From the NCBI GenBank assembly GCA_900754525.1, contig CAAEDE010000027.1, positions 1-45,332 on the forward strand: a DNA stretch of 45,332 nt. The letters are read 5' to 3'. The translations under genes were made by a program, and so were the position numbers. Every line of letters begins with the position of its first letter. Position 1 is the first letter of the stretch. This document shows positions 23,566 to 30,460 of the stretch, piece after piece. A model generated the notes under the pieces. That model saw only the letters and a list, made by a program, of their open reading frames with translations. It had not been told where the DNA came from and did not search any database. This DNA comes from an uncultured Collinsella sp. Its GTDB lineage: Bacteria; Actinomycetota; Coriobacteriia; Coriobacteriales; Coriobacteriaceae.

Positions 23566-24900
23566 ATGAATGCAGGAGTTGTTTCACTCCTTTGGGTGCT
23601 GGTGGGCGTAGTCCTGCTGGTCGCCATGATCGTTAAGTTTAAAATCAACAGCATCATTGCGCTTATTCTTTCCGCCATTTTTATCGCCCTTGCCGACGGC
23701 ATCTCTGTGGGCGACCTTGTCACCACCATGGAAGATGGACTGGGCGGAACGCTTAAGTCGCTTGCGCTGATCATTATCTTTGGCGCAGCCATCGGAAAAC
23801 TGATGACCGATTCGGGTGCCTCGCAGCAGATTGCCGACACTATCGTTGACAAGCTCGGTATTAAGCTGCTGCCTGTTGCGCTTCTGATCATCGGCGTTAT
23901 CTTTGGTATGAGCATGTTCTACGAGGTGGCGTTCCTTATCGTTACGCCGCTCGTTATCAGCATCGCCAAAGAGGCCGACATCCCCTATATGCGCCTGATT
24001 ATCCCGGCTGTTTCTGGTACCACGATGGGCCATTCTCTTTTTCCGCCGCAGCCTGGTCCTATGGCGCTGGTGAGTGCCTTTGGTGCCGAGGTTCCGCCGG
24101 TCTACATCTTTGGTCTGATCGTCACGATTCCGACACTTATCTGCTCTGGTCTTTTGCTGTGCCATTTCATTCCCGGTCTCGATGACATGCCGCTTGGCAA
24201 TGTTATGAAGCCGGCGGAGCGCAGGCCCGCGGACGAGCTTCCGCCGTTCTGGCTTTCCATTCTGGTGCCGCTGTTCCCGGCAATCATCATGATTGGGGCT
24301 TCGATTATCAAGAACACGGTGGGCGAGGGTTGCTTTGCATACGATCTTGCCAGCTGCATCGGTAGCGCAGATATCACTATGCTCATCACGATGATTCTTG
24401 CCATGGTTGCGTATGGTTATACGCGCGGCATGGATGGCGGAGAGATCTCTAGCTCTATGTCCGATGCTATCAAGGGCGTCGCGAACGTGGTGCTCGTTAT
24501 CGGTGCCGGCGGCATCATGAAGCAGGTCATCATTACTTCTGGCGTTGGCGCGACGCTTGCCGACATGGTGAGCCTCATGCCGGTGTCGCCGCTGATTTTG
24601 GCTTGGGTGATCACGGTGGTCCTGCGCCTGCTCACCGGCCAGGGCACCGTCTCGGCCATCACCGCCGCCGGCGTCGTGGCACCTATGGTTACGCAGTTTG
24701 GCATCAACCCGGTGCTTGCAGTACTGGTCTGCGCCTGCGCATCCAATACCATCACGCCTATGTATGACGGCGGCTACCTGCTGTTCCAGCAGTCGTTTGG
24801 CCTGTCGATGAAGGATACCTATAAGACATGGGGCCTGTTGGAGCTCGTCAACTCCGTTGTCGGCCTCATCATGGTTCTAATCCTGAGCCTGTTTATCTAG
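23566..24900 (+). CDS. GntP-family permease (gluconate/sugar-acid symporter)
   Basis: Gluconate:proton-symporter family protein, 444 aa, about 12-14 hydrophobic segments. Family marks include LIIIFGAAIGKLMTDSGAS, the SGTTMGHSLFPPQPGPMAL re-entrant segment and TGQGTVSAITAAGVVAP near the end. Substrates in the family include gluconate, KDG-like and other aldonic acids. Given the KDG genes nearby and a shared palindrome, KDG or a related sugar acid is plausible here. The ATG at 23566 follows AAAAGGAG; an upstream start at 23533 has none. A strong terminator follows. Confidence 0.88.
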   Translation: MNAGVVSLLWVLVGVVLLVAMIVKFKINSIIALILSAIFIALADGISVGDLVTTMEDGLGGTLKSLALIIIFGAAIGKLMTDSGASQQIADTIVDKLGIKLLPVALLIIGVIFGMSMFYEVAFLIVTPLVISIAKEADIPYMRLIIPAVSGTTMGHSLFPPQPGPMALVSAFGAEVPPVYIFGLIVTIPTLICSGLLLCHFIPGLDDMPLGNVMKPAERRPADELPPFWLSILVPLFPAIIMIGASIIKNTVGEGCFAYDLASCIGSADITMLITMILAMVAYGYTRGMDGGEISSSMSDAIKGVANVVLVIGAGGIMKQVIITSGVGATLADMVSLMPVSPLILAWVITVVLRLLTGQGTVSAITAAGVVAPMVTQFGINPVLAVLVCACASNTITPMYDGGYLLFQQSFGLSMKDTYKTWGLLELVNSVVGLIMVLILSLFI

Positions 24901-24936
24901 GCGAGAAACGCATAAGACAAGCGTGTCTCACCGCAA

Positions 24937-24984
24937 GCCCGCGGACAGTTGCCTATCAAACTGTCCGCGGGCCTTTGCTTTTTA
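24937..24984 (+). terminator. Terminator after the GntP permease
   Basis: GCCCGCGGACAGTT (24937-24950) pairs with AACTGTCCGCGGGC around a short loop, followed by a T-rich stretch to 24983. Just before it, TCTCACCGCAAG resembles half of a family 1 repeat. Confidence 0.85.
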
Positions 24985-25015
24985 TACCAACGGCATGTCG
25001 CACCCGTCCCCCCCC

Positions 25016-25088
25016 ATAAGTTGCGGTGGAATAGTTCCTGTTTTTGCTGCTGAAGGCTTTGAACAGGAACTATTCCACCGCAACTTAT
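25016..25088. repeat. Palindromic repeat, family 1, copy c
   Basis: Arms 25016-25042 and 25062-25088 are a perfect 27-bp inverted repeat that keeps the family's TTGCGGTGGAAT ends but has a different inner stem (AGTTCCTGTT). The arms have therefore changed together. It lies 70 bases before the GntR start. Confidence 0.8.
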
Positions 25089-25157
25089 GAGGGGGCGGGG
25101 GATGCGATAGTATTGCATGGTGGTATTCGATTAACCGAGGCTTCATCCGAGGGCTTT

Positions 25158-25850
25158 ATGGAACAACACCAGCATTATCAGAGCCTGCAAGACCAGGCGT
25201 ACAACGCATTGCGGTCCAAGATCATCTATGCCGAGCTCAAGCCCGGCACGCGCCTTTCGGCGATTGGTCTGGAAAAAGAGACGGGAATCGGGCGCACACC
25301 CATTCGCGAGTCCTTTGTGCGTCTGCGCGAGCAGGAGCTGGTGGAAACGCGTCCCAAAAGCGGTACCTATGTCTCAAAAATCAGCATGGAGCGTGCCGAG
25401 AACGCCTGTTTCTTGCGCGAGCAACTCGAGAGAAGCGTACTCATTAAATGCTGTTCTGCCGCCACGCCCGAGCAAAAGCAGCGGCTTGAGCAGATTCTTA
25501 CCGAGTCCGAGTCGCTCGACCATGGCGAAACGCGCCGTTTCTTTGACCTGGATAACCTGTTCCATGAGACATGTTTTGAAATTGCCGGTCGTCACATGTT
25601 GTGGGATTGGATGAAGAGCATCAACACGCATTTTGAGCGATACAACTGGTTGCGTATGGTGTCGCAGGATCTGGATTGGGAGCCGATTCGTCGGCAGCAT
25701 CGCCGGATTCTCGAGGCCATTAAGAGGGGCGATACCGATGCGGCGAGTTATCTGGCAGAGACGCACTTGCACCTGATGCCCGAGGAGCAGGGCCCGGTTA
25801 TCTCCTTGCATCCCGACTATTTTGAGCTGTCCAAAGACTCGTTCATCTAA
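25158..25850 (+). CDS. GntR-family regulator, FadR/FCD subfamily
   Basis: 230 aa. The N-terminal winged helix (about 5-70) has YNALRSKIIYAELKPGTRLS and the recognition helix region GRTPIRESFVRLREQELVE. An all-helical FCD domain follows, with the metal-ligand pattern around DLDNLFHETCF, RRQHRRILEAIKRGD and ETHLHLM. Members bind sugar acids, often uronates or aldonates, and usually repress. The start at 25158 is preceded only by a weak GAGGG; the frame is open back to 25044 through repeat copy c. Adjacent genes are a GntP permease upstream and KDG enzymes beyond, so it may sense KDG or gluconate. Its operator was not identified. Confidence 0.85.
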   Translation: MEQHQHYQSLQDQAYNALRSKIIYAELKPGTRLSAIGLEKETGIGRTPIRESFVRLREQELVETRPKSGTYVSKISMERAENACFLREQLERSVLIKCCSAATPEQKQRLEQILTESESLDHGETRRFFDLDNLFHETCFEIAGRHMLWDWMKSINTHFERYNWLRMVSQDLDWEPIRRQHRRILEAIKRGDTDAASYLAETHLHLMPEEQGPVISLHPDYFELSKDSFI

Positions 25851-25866
25851 TCAATCCCCATATAAA

Positions 25867-25930
25867 GTTGCGGTGAAATAGGGACTGTTTTGCGGCCTAG
25901 GTGGCGTAAGCAGTCCGTATTTCACCGCAA
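25867..25930. repeat. Palindromic repeat, family 1, copy d
   Basis: TTGCGGTGAAATAGGGACTG at the left faces CAGTCCGTATTTCACCGCAA at the right, with one mismatch. It lies 16 bases after the GntR stop and may also end its transcript. Confidence 0.8.
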
Positions 25931-25954
25931 GTGCGAGACGCTACCGGGGCACAA

Positions 25955-26226
25955 AAAAGCTGCGGCGTCGCTTGGAGGAAAAGACCGGAAGCAAGGGTCC
26001 ATTCCTCCAGACGGCGCCGCAGCTGTTTTGGTGGCTCGGTTTTTGTCGATGTGGCCCAACTGGGCGCGGTTGCCAGCCGAGTAGGCAAAGCGGCTCGGGG
26101 GCGTGTCGCTTCCGTCACGTTCTATCAGCATACAAGACGGTTTTGGTTCTTGTTCGTGACGGAAACGGCGCGCTTCCGAGCCGCTTTAAAAGAAAGGGGG
26201 CGAGGTCTAGGGCACGCCCCCTTTCA
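25955..26226 (-). other. Structured gene-free stretch downstream of eda
   Basis: Three hairpins lie end to end. On the minus strand they are: AAAGGGGGCG...CGCCCCCTTTCTTTT (26193-26226), the eda terminator; a long interrupted hairpin at 26091-26187 with arms AGCGGCTCGG and CCGAGCCGCT plus an inner CCGTCAC/GTGACGG stem; and a hairpin at 25963-26029 with AGCTGCGGCG/CGCCGCAGCT and inner TGGAGGAA/TTCCTCCA stems, ending in six T. No coding frame is convincing. The last two could be a small RNA or a 3' extension. Confidence 0.6.
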
Positions 26227-26242
26227 CGATAGAGAGCTAAAC

Positions 26243-26884
26243 CTAGCCGCGGACCTTCTTGACGACGTCCATGGCCTCGCGGGCAATCTGCTCGACCTTG
26301 GAGAAGTCGCCGTCGGCAAACAGGGCCGGCTTGACCATCCAGGTGCCACCGCAGGCGATGATGGCGGAGGAGCTCAGGTACTCCTCGACGTTGGCGGTGC
26401 TCACGCCGCCGGTGGGCATAAAGCGGTGACCGACAAACGGAGCGGCGAGGGCCTTGATGGTGTTCAGGCCGCCATACTGGGACGCGGGGAAGAACTTGGT
26501 GACCTTGAGCCCCAGGTTCTCGGCTGCGGTGACCTCGGAGGGGGTCACGGTGCCGGGCAGCACGGGCAGGTCGATGTCGATGCAGTGCTTCACGACGTCC
26601 TCGTTGTAACCCGGCGAGACGATGAACTTGGCACCGGCGGCGCGGGCCTGCTCAACCTGCTCGACGTTCAGGACGGTACCGGCGCCAACGCACATCTCGG
26701 GCTCGGCCTCGGCCATAGCGGCGATGCACTCGGCGGCGCAGGCGGTACGGAAGGTGACCTCGGCGGACTTCATGCCGGCTGCCATAAGGGCGTGGGCGAG
26801 CGGTGCGGCGTCCTCGACCTTGTCGAGGACGACGACCGGCACGATGCCCAGGGATTCAAGCGTGGTGTAGAACTGATCAAACAT
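26243..26884 (-). CDS. eda: KDPG (2-keto-3-deoxy-6-phosphogluconate) aldolase
   Basis: Class I aldolase, 213 aa, splitting KDPG to pyruvate and glyceraldehyde 3-phosphate, the last step of both pectin branches. The Schiff-base lysine is K130 in KFFPAS, with E42 and R46 in AEVTFRT, GAGTV at 67-71, LPGTVTPSE at 109-117 and PTGGV near the phosphate site, all in the usual order and length. The ATG at 26884 follows AAAGGA; the frame is open upstream to 26992 through the multi-stem RNA element, which is non-coding. It follows kdgK on the same strand after a 255-base gap. Confidence 0.94.
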   Translation of the reverse strand: MFDQFYTTLESLGIVPVVVLDKVEDAAPLAHALMAAGMKSAEVTFRTACAAECIAAMAEAEPEMCVGAGTVLNVEQVEQARAAGAKFIVSPGYNEDVVKHCIDIDLPVLPGTVTPSEVTAAENLGLKVTKFFPASQYGGLNTIKALAAPFVGHRFMPTGGVSTANVEEYLSSSAIIACGGTWMVKPALFADGDFSKVEQIAREAMDVVKKVRG

Positions 26885-26934
26885 GGTGTTCCTTTCGATG
26901 TGAGACGCACACGGGCGCATGATTGCCAAAGAAG

Positions 26935-27070
26935 ATTGGCCATGAGCCGGTTCCGGATTGGTTATCGGAGGCACTGCTTGGGTCACAAGCAATTTCGGAA
27001 CCGGCTACGAGGCCAGTCGTGAAGGAATGCCAGACAAAACCGGAATGGGACTAAGTGGTTCTACCTGGCC
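26935..27070 (-). ncRNA. Multi-stem leader element, copy 2 (between kdgK and eda)
   Basis: Same conserved strings as at 22605: GGTTATCGGAGGCACTGC (26960-26977) and CCGGAATGGGACT (27040-27052), plus-strand sense, 80 bp apart here against 74 bp there. An 11-bp perfect stem (AGCCGGTTCCG with CGGAACCGGCT) encloses a small CTTG/CAAG hairpin and the first string; TGGCC/GGCCA closes it. Stem sequences differ from copy 1 although positions agree. A further hairpin lies at about 27086-27125. Confidence 0.55.
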
Positions 27071-27139
27071 GGAGGAATCGGGGAGCGGGCTGCAGAGGTA
27101 TAGGTATGGGAAACTGCAGTCCGCGGAATGGGGAACGAA

Positions 27140-28174
27140 TTAACGGGCGACGCGGGTGCCACCGTCGGCGGCGGATGCCACAGCTGCGATCTCGTCTGCG
27201 GTCACCATGTTGGAATCGCCCTTGATGGTGAGCTTGAGGATCGAGGCTGCAATCGCGTAGTTGACGGCGTCCTGCGGGCCAAAGTCGTTGATGAGGGCAT
27301 GGACCAAACCGGCGTTGAAAGCGTCGCCGGCGGCAACGCCCTCGAGCACGTGAACGTCGTGAGCAGGGGAGAACCAGTGCTCGCCGCTCTCGGCGTCATA
27401 GAGCATGCCCATCCAGATGGAGCGCTCGACGCAGGAGATGTTGCGGACGACCGAAGCGACCTTCTTGCAGTCGTACTCGGCGCAGATTTGGCGGGCCATC
27501 TCGACGTAGGTGTCGCGCTCCTCGATGCCGTGGGCAAGGGAGCCAGAGACGCAGGTCATGCCAAGGCCGGCAGGCGCGTCCTCGTCATTGGCGATGCAGA
27601 TGTCGACGAGCGGCAGGAGTTCCTTCATGGTTGCCTGCGACTTCTCGGGCGACCACATCTTGCCGCGATAATTCACGTCGCACACGGTCGTGATGCTCTT
27701 GGCGCGGCAGGCGGTGAGGGCATCCTTGCAGGCGGTAGCCATCTCATCGGAGACGGCGGGGGTCACGCCGGAGAAATAGAAGACATCGATGCCCTTGAGG
27801 ATCTCGTCCCAGTCAAAAATATCGCGCTTGGCCATGTTGATGGCAGAGTACTTGCGGTCGTAGACGCAGCCGTTGCCGCGCTGCGAGGCACCGACCTCAA
27901 AGACGTAGGAGCCAAGACGGTCGCCCTGACGCACGACGCGCGTGGTGTCGACGCCGTAGGCCTTCAGCGAACGCAGGGCGCACTCGCCCAGACGGTTGGC
28001 TGGGACAACGGAGACGTAAGCGGCCTTGTCGCCCTGGTAGGCCAGGGAAAGCGCGGTGTTTGCCTCGGCGCCGCCGTAGCGGACATCAAACTCGGTCGCC
28101 TGCTCAATGCGCAGGTGGTCTTTGGGCGATAGCCTCATCATGATCTCGCCGAAGGTAAGAACCGTTTTACCCAT
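27140..28174 (-). CDS. kdgK: 2-keto-3-deoxygluconate kinase
   Basis: PfkB/ribokinase-family sugar kinase, 344 aa, phosphorylating KDG to KDPG. N-terminal marks are LTFGEIMMRLSP and RYGGAEANTALSLA; the C-terminal PfkB signature is GVAAGDAFNAG with the catalytic Asp. GAAGGAG precedes the ATG at 28174; the frame is open back to 28261 through the leader hairpin. First gene of a transcript that includes eda, controlled from a palindrome-bearing promoter shared with the divergent lacI-type gene. It receives KDG from both UxaA and the DhuI/DhuD branch. Confidence 0.93.
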   Translation of the reverse strand: MGKTVLTFGEIMMRLSPKDHLRIEQATEFDVRYGGAEANTALSLAYQGDKAAYVSVVPANRLGECALRSLKAYGVDTTRVVRQGDRLGSYVFEVGASQRGNGCVYDRKYSAINMAKRDIFDWDEILKGIDVFYFSGVTPAVSDEMATACKDALTACRAKSITTVCDVNYRGKMWSPEKSQATMKELLPLVDICIANDEDAPAGLGMTCVSGSLAHGIEERDTYVEMARQICAEYDCKKVASVVRNISCVERSIWMGMLYDAESGEHWFSPAHDVHVLEGVAAGDAFNAGLVHALINDFGPQDAVNYAIAASILKLTIKGDSNMVTADEIAAVASAADGGTRVAR

Positions 28175-28217
28175 GGTCGCGTAGCTCCTTCTTGCTCGTG
28201 CGTACACCTTTGATATG

Positions 28218-28275
28218 GCGTTGGCACGCAGGTGCCAAGACGGTAGGGTGCGTCTTTGCACCTGCGTGCCAACGC
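28218..28275 (-). ncRNA. Conserved-loop leader hairpin, copy 2 (kdgK leader)
   Basis: Perfect 18-bp stem, GCGTTGGCACGCAGGTGC (28218-28235) with its complement at 28258-28275, around a 22-nt loop with GGTAGGGTGC (plus-strand sense) and an inner AAGAC/GTCTT pairing. It lies between the promoter/operator and the kdgK ribosome site, so it would form in the 5' leader. See copy 1 at 22757. Confidence 0.75.
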
Positions 28276-28278
28276 TTG

Positions 28279-28344
28279 CCGAAATCGGTTTACGAAATCG
28301 ATTTCGTTTCGAGTTGTAGTATACTCACCTACAGCGTTTTGCAA
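28279..28344. promoter_or_regulatory. Promoter and LacI-type operator between kdgK and lacI-type gene
   Basis: Minus-strand promoter TTGCAA (28339-28344), 17-bp spacer, TACTAC (28316-28321) drives kdgK. The perfect palindrome ACGAAATCGATTTCGT (28292-28307) lies at the expected start site, and a second, weaker CGAAATCGGTTTACG overlaps next to it. The same promoter-operator geometry recurs at 22818-22869. A TATACT (28320-28325) could serve the divergent regulator gene, whose -35 box is unclear. Confidence 0.78.
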
Positions 28345-28409
28345 CCGAGATTTTTAAAAAAATGCCTAAAACGGCTCAGACCGCCGACAATTGGGAAACG
28401 GGGTGCGTT

Positions 28410-29432
28410 ATGGCGCAGATGAGAATCAAGGACATTGCCGCCGAGGCGGGCGTGAGCCCGGCCACGGTCTCGCGCTATCTCAACAACCGCCCCGGGCAAA
28501 TGACCGAGGAAACCCGTGCTCGCATCGCCGCGGTTATCGAGCGCACCGGCTATCGCCCGCGTGCCGCCGCGCGCAATCTGCGCAGCTCGCGCACCAACCT
28601 CATTGGCGTGATCCTGGCCGACATCGCCAACCCGTTCTCGAGCGCCATGCTCGAAGGGCTTTCCGCCAGTGCCGCCGCGCGTGGCTGCTCACTTATGACG
28701 GCCATTAGCGGCAACGACCCCGCTAAGGAAGCGGAGTCGCTCGCCAGACTTATCGATGCTGGCGTGGACGGTCTGGTCGTCAACACCTGCGGAGGCAATG
28801 ACGAGGCGATCGCCGCGGCAGCGGGACGTCTGCCTGTTGTGCTGCTCGACCGCGATGTTGCCGACGGCGGTGTCGATCTGGTGACATCTAACAACCGTGA
28901 GCTGGTCGCTGGCTTGGTAGACGCCTTGGCTGCTGCGGGCAGCGAGCGCCTGTGCCTGCTCACCGAGGCGAGCGACGACAGCCCCGTGCGTCGCGAGCGC
29001 GCCGAGGCCTTTACCGACGAGCTGTCGCGACGCGGCCTTGCCGGCGAGGTTGTCACCTTGGCCGATGGCGGTGCCACGGGCGTTGGTCGCTTGGACGAGA
29101 CCATCCGCGGCTATGCCGGCAAAAAGCTCGGCCTCATTGCCGTCAACGGCCTGGTCTTCCTGCGTCTGACCGAGGCGCTGGCGCAGCTTGGTCCCTCGCT
29201 GCCGGCGGGGCTCAAGATCGCGACGTTTGACGACTACCCCTGGAACCATGTGCTCTTTGGCGGCGTGACCACGGCCGCGCAAGACACCCTCACCATCGCC
29301 GAGCGCGTAGCCGAGCGCCTGTCCGAGCGCATCGACGTCGTCACCACCACGGTGGGCGAGGCCGCAAAGCTGGCGCCCAAACGCATCGAGGTTCCCGGTC
29401 ACATCGAACACCGCGCTTCGACCTCGCGCTAG
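28410..29432 (+). CDS. LacI-family transcriptional regulator
   Basis: 340 aa: N-terminal helix-turn-helix (MRIKDIAAEAGVSPATVSRYLNN, residues 4-26) with hinge, then a periplasmic-binding-protein-like effector domain (IGVILADIANPFSSAML...). Divergent from kdgK, with the ACGAAATCGATTTCGT palindrome between them. By position it most likely represses kdgK-eda, the yczE-like gene and HIT-gntP, and itself, with KDG or KDPG as a plausible effector. Whether it also binds the GTGAACGTTCAC sites is unknown. The start at ATG 28410 follows a weak ACGGGG; ATG 28419 is an alternative. Confidence 0.88.
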   Translation: MAQMRIKDIAAEAGVSPATVSRYLNNRPGQMTEETRARIAAVIERTGYRPRAAARNLRSSRTNLIGVILADIANPFSSAMLEGLSASAAARGCSLMTAISGNDPAKEAESLARLIDAGVDGLVVNTCGGNDEAIAAAAGRLPVVLLDRDVADGGVDLVTSNNRELVAGLVDALAAAGSERLCLLTEASDDSPVRRERAEAFTDELSRRGLAGEVVTLADGGATGVGRLDETIRGYAGKKLGLIAVNGLVFLRLTEALAQLGPSLPAGLKIATFDDYPWNHVLFGGVTTAAQDTLTIAERVAERLSERIDVVTTTVGEAAKLAPKRIEVPGHIEHRASTSR

Positions 29433-29470
29433 TCTGTGTGATAATATATAGACAATGTCATACAGGAGGT
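29417..29470 (+). promoter_or_regulatory. Promoter of the mntA/hepT-like pair
   Basis: TTCGAC (29417-29422), 17-bp spacer, GATAAT (29440-29445), overlapping the end of the LacI-type gene. An AT-rich GATAATATATAGAC stretch around the -10 could be a site for the RelB/DinJ-like domain of the first product. AGGAGGT follows at a good distance from the ATG. Confidence 0.6.
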
Positions 29471-29474
29471 ATCC

Positions 29475-29969
29475 ATGGCTGCGTCTGTGCTGAGTGTGCG
29501 AGTGGACTCGTCAATTAAAGACTCATTTGCCGAGCTGTGCGAAGAACTTGGCATGACTTCGTCTGTTGCGGTCAATATGTTTATGAGACAGATGCTGCGC
29601 GAGCGTTCGCTGCCGTTTGTTCCTTCACTTGGTAAAAGCTCTGCGAGCGAAAGCGCCGCGGCGGGCATTTTGGATACTGCCCAGATTGAGTCCGCCGTCT
29701 GCGAGGCGGCCAGCTCGATTCCCGCCATCAAAACCGTGATTCTTTTTGGTTCGTATGCCCGGGGCGAGGCGCATGTCGATAGTGATATTGACTTGCGTCT
29801 CGAAGTCGATCGCGAGCAGGGCTTTGGTCTTTTCGCGCTGTCGGCATTTGGCGAGGCGGTGCGCAAAGAAACCGGGAGGCAGGTTGATCTCGTCTCGAGC
29901 GACCATCTTGATGACGATCTTGCCGCGGTAATCGAGCGCGAAGGAGTGATCCTTTATGATCGCGCGTAA
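29475..29969 (+). CDS. RelB/DinJ-like domain fused to MNT nucleotidyltransferase (MntA-like antitoxin)
   Basis: 164 aa. Residues 1-50 resemble RelB/DinJ ribbon-helix-helix antitoxins (LSVRVDSSIKDSFAELCEEL, then MTSSVAVNMFMRQMLRERSLPF). Residues 70-164 are a minimal nucleotidyltransferase with the full GSx10DxD motif (G92, S93, D104, D106) and a third Asp in RQVDLVSS (D138). In known pairs MntA silences the HEPN toxin HepT by AMPylating it. The added DNA-binding-like domain could give direct autoregulation. It overlaps the HEPN gene by 14 bases. The fusion is real in one open frame with one strong ribosome site. Confidence 0.85.
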   Translation: MAASVLSVRVDSSIKDSFAELCEELGMTSSVAVNMFMRQMLRERSLPFVPSLGKSSASESAAAGILDTAQIESAVCEAASSIPAIKTVILFGSYARGEAHVDSDIDLRLEVDREQGFGLFALSAFGEAVRKETGRQVDLVSSDHLDDDLAAVIEREGVILYDRA

Positions 29970-30327
29970 GTCAGACGGCCTCCGCGCCCAAGAGGTTTTG
30001 GAGGCCATCTCCGAAACGAACGAGCGCATCAAGGCTTTTGATATCACCGAGGACCAGTTTCTGCATGCGAATGACGTGCGGACGAGGGCGTTGGCGGACT
30101 CCCTTTTGATGTGTGCGCTTAGGGTGACGGAAGAGGCGGGCAAGTTGTCAGAACGCTCGCAGCGGCTTCATCCCGAAATTGAATGGCGTGGAATTATCGG
30201 CATGAGAAATTATCTTGCGCATGATTACGGCAATGTCGACCGCTCGGTTGTTTGGGATGCAGTGACGATGGAGTTCCCTGCGCTGGAACGAGCCTGTAGA
30301 CAAATCGTCTCCGAATCCGAACGATAG
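29956..30327 (+). CDS. HEPN-domain protein, HepT-like RNase toxin (DUF86)
   Basis: 123-aa all-helical HEPN protein with the catalytic and target motif Rx4HxY as RNYLAHDY (R84, H89, Y91). In characterised HepT/MntA systems the Arg and His cut RNA and the Tyr is AMPylated by MntA. The start overlaps the end of the MNT gene, which is typical of coupled toxin-antitoxin pairs. All motif residues are present, so it is probably functional. The target RNA is unknown. Confidence 0.87.
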   Translation: MIARKSDGLRAQEVLEAISETNERIKAFDITEDQFLHANDVRTRALADSLLMCALRVTEEAGKLSERSQRLHPEIEWRGIIGMRNYLAHDYGNVDRSVVWDAVTMEFPALERACRQIVSESER

Positions 30328-30379
30328 TCACTTGCCATATCTGCCTGTTCGCGCACGTTTTTTGAGCGCTTGATACGCT

Positions 30380-30395
30380 TTAACCCTGCGGAAAC
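30380..30395 (+). promoter_or_regulatory. GlnR-box-like site before glnA
   Basis: TTAAC-CCTGCG-GAAAC fits the actinobacterial GlnR half-site pattern (g/tTnAC, six bases, GnAAC) as I remember it, 66 bases before the glnA start. A GATAGTAT stretch about 20 bp downstream may hold the -10. The regulator encoded after glnA is GlnR-like, which strengthens the call. Confidence 0.5.
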
Positions 30396-30460
30396 ATTTT
30401 TCTGCGATAGTATCTGCGATATAAACCAGTCGAAACCCGCCCGAAAGAAAGGGGAGCGAC

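Noticed and set aside
22605..27070. Multi-stem element considered as a T-box, cobalamin, lysine, SAM, glycine or moco riboswitch
   Set aside because: None of the consensus strings I remember for these classes is present, so it was left unassigned.
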